A stretch of DNA of 6,050 bases from Clostridiaceae bacterium (lineage in GTDB: Bacteria; Bacillota; Clostridia; Oscillospirales; Butyricicoccaceae), in assembly GCA_018383195.1 (NCBI GenBank), contig JAGZOP010000083.1:1-6050 (forward strand), given 5' to 3'. Positions 5,875-6,050 of the stretch are shown here, one piece after another. Numbering within the stretch: the stretch's first letter is position 1; each line of letters begins with the position of its first letter. The notes beneath the pieces are model-generated. The model did not search any database. It saw only the letters and a program-made list of their open reading frames with translations, and was not told the origin of the DNA. The position numbers and the translations under genes were made by a program.

Positions 5875-5953
5875 CATTATTACTTTAGTGCTGAAGGCTG
5901 CAAAGCAGCCTTTAACAACCGCCCGCTCTGCGGGTGAGATTAAAGCTTAATCA

Positions 5954-6026
5954 AAAAGCATCGTCCTTGTTGTAAAATAAGGGTGTTCAAGCCTAAATAT
6001 TTTACAGAAGAAAGGACGATGCTTTT
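5954..6026 (+). promoter_or_regulatory. Hairpin sequestering the tnpA ribosome binding site
   Basis: AAAAGCATCGTCCTT (5954-5968) and AAGGACGATGCTTTT (6012-6026) form a perfect 15-bp stem ending directly at the ATG. An inner stem, TGTAAAATA (5971-5979) with TATTTTACA (5998-6006), extends the structure. The only Shine-Dalgarno-like sequence (AAAGGA, 6011-6016) lies in the 3' arm, so folded RNA would block translation. In IS200 such a structure keeps transposase expression very low; that is established for the family. Confidence 0.85.
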
Positions 6027-6050
6027 ATGGCAAACAGTTTAGCACACACA
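6027..6050 (+). CDS. tnpA: IS200-family transposase TnpA, first 8 codons
   Basis: The reading frame ATG GCA AAC AGT TTA GCA CAC ACA gives MANSLAHT and then leaves the window. This start matches the N-terminus of Clostridia IS200-type Y1 transposases, which continue into a KWMCKYH-type segment. Those proteins are about 150 residues long and use one catalytic Tyr and a His-hydrophobic-His motif to cut and join single-stranded DNA. None of the catalytic residues is inside the window, so the call rests on eight residues plus the highly characteristic upstream hairpin. Expression should be tightly limited by that hairpin. Confidence 0.75.

Larger units (their letters stand above)
5850..6050 (+). 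mobile_element. Left part of an IS200-type (IS200/IS605 family) insertion sequence
   Basis: About 175 bases of stacked hairpins precede the start of a tnpA gene, which matches IS200 organisation: a left end with a terminator hairpin, then a hairpin hiding the ribosome binding site. Besides the terminator, AAGGCTGC (5894-5901) pairs with GCAGCCTT (5905-5912), CCCGC (5922-5926) with GCGGG (5930-5934), and GATTAA (5938-5943) with TTAATC (5947-5952). IS200-family elements move as single-stranded DNA and have no terminal inverted repeats or target duplication, so the exact left end cannot be read here. It could start anywhere from about 5758 to 5850. The right end is beyond the window. Confidence 0.75.

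Noticed and set aside
5692..5937. Plus-strand open frame of 81 codons across the end of the large gene
   Set aside because: It passes through the terminator and hairpin cluster of the insertion sequence and has no ribosome binding site or motif.

Overview
The window is low-GC DNA with strong AGGAGG-type ribosome binding sites and good TATAAT -10 boxes. It carries fragments of a D12-class adenine methylase of the kind found on conjugative elements of gut Clostridia, and the 5' end of an IS200-type transposase whose first residues (MANSLAHT) are typical of Lachnospiraceae copies. I infer a Bacillota/Clostridia (Lachnospiraceae-like) genome, inside an accessory region probably derived from an integrative or conjugative element. 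Nothing here looks like core chromosome.

Layout. Positions 1-96 look like the outer end of an insertion sequence, possibly IS66-like, with a plus-strand terminator just inside its terminus. It cuts a first methylase copy after 13 codons (97-136). A minus-strand cargo block follows, read from high to low coordinates: a Panacea (SocA/DUF4065) antitoxin-domain protein (2161-2595), a protein with four predicted membrane segments starting 3 bases after it (1237-2157), a terminator, and a separately promoted TIR/deoxyribosyltransferase-like protein (211-1113). Between the Panacea gene and position 3164 lies a second, frameshifted and truncated methylase copy. On the plus strand, 3312-5840 encodes an 842-residue protein with an N-terminal membrane anchor that I do not recognise. 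The right end (about 5850-6050) holds stacked hairpins and the start of an IS200-family tnpA.

The most interesting architecture is a direct repeat of about 104 bp (102-206 and 3130-3232). It contains the methylase leader, with a hairpin that overlaps its Shine-Dalgarno, and its first codons. The two copies flank the three-gene cargo block, so cargo seems to have been added repeatedly just upstream of the same methylase leader. Recombination between the repeats would remove about 3.03 kb.

Functionally, the Panacea and membrane genes look like a toxin-antitoxin or phage-defence pair: a neutralising domain first, then a possible membrane-active toxin. The TIR-like protein is a plausible nucleotide- or NAD-targeting effector with an unfamiliar C-terminal domain. 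The 842-residue membrane protein may be a further defence gene or unrelated cargo. These roles are inferences from domain type and context.
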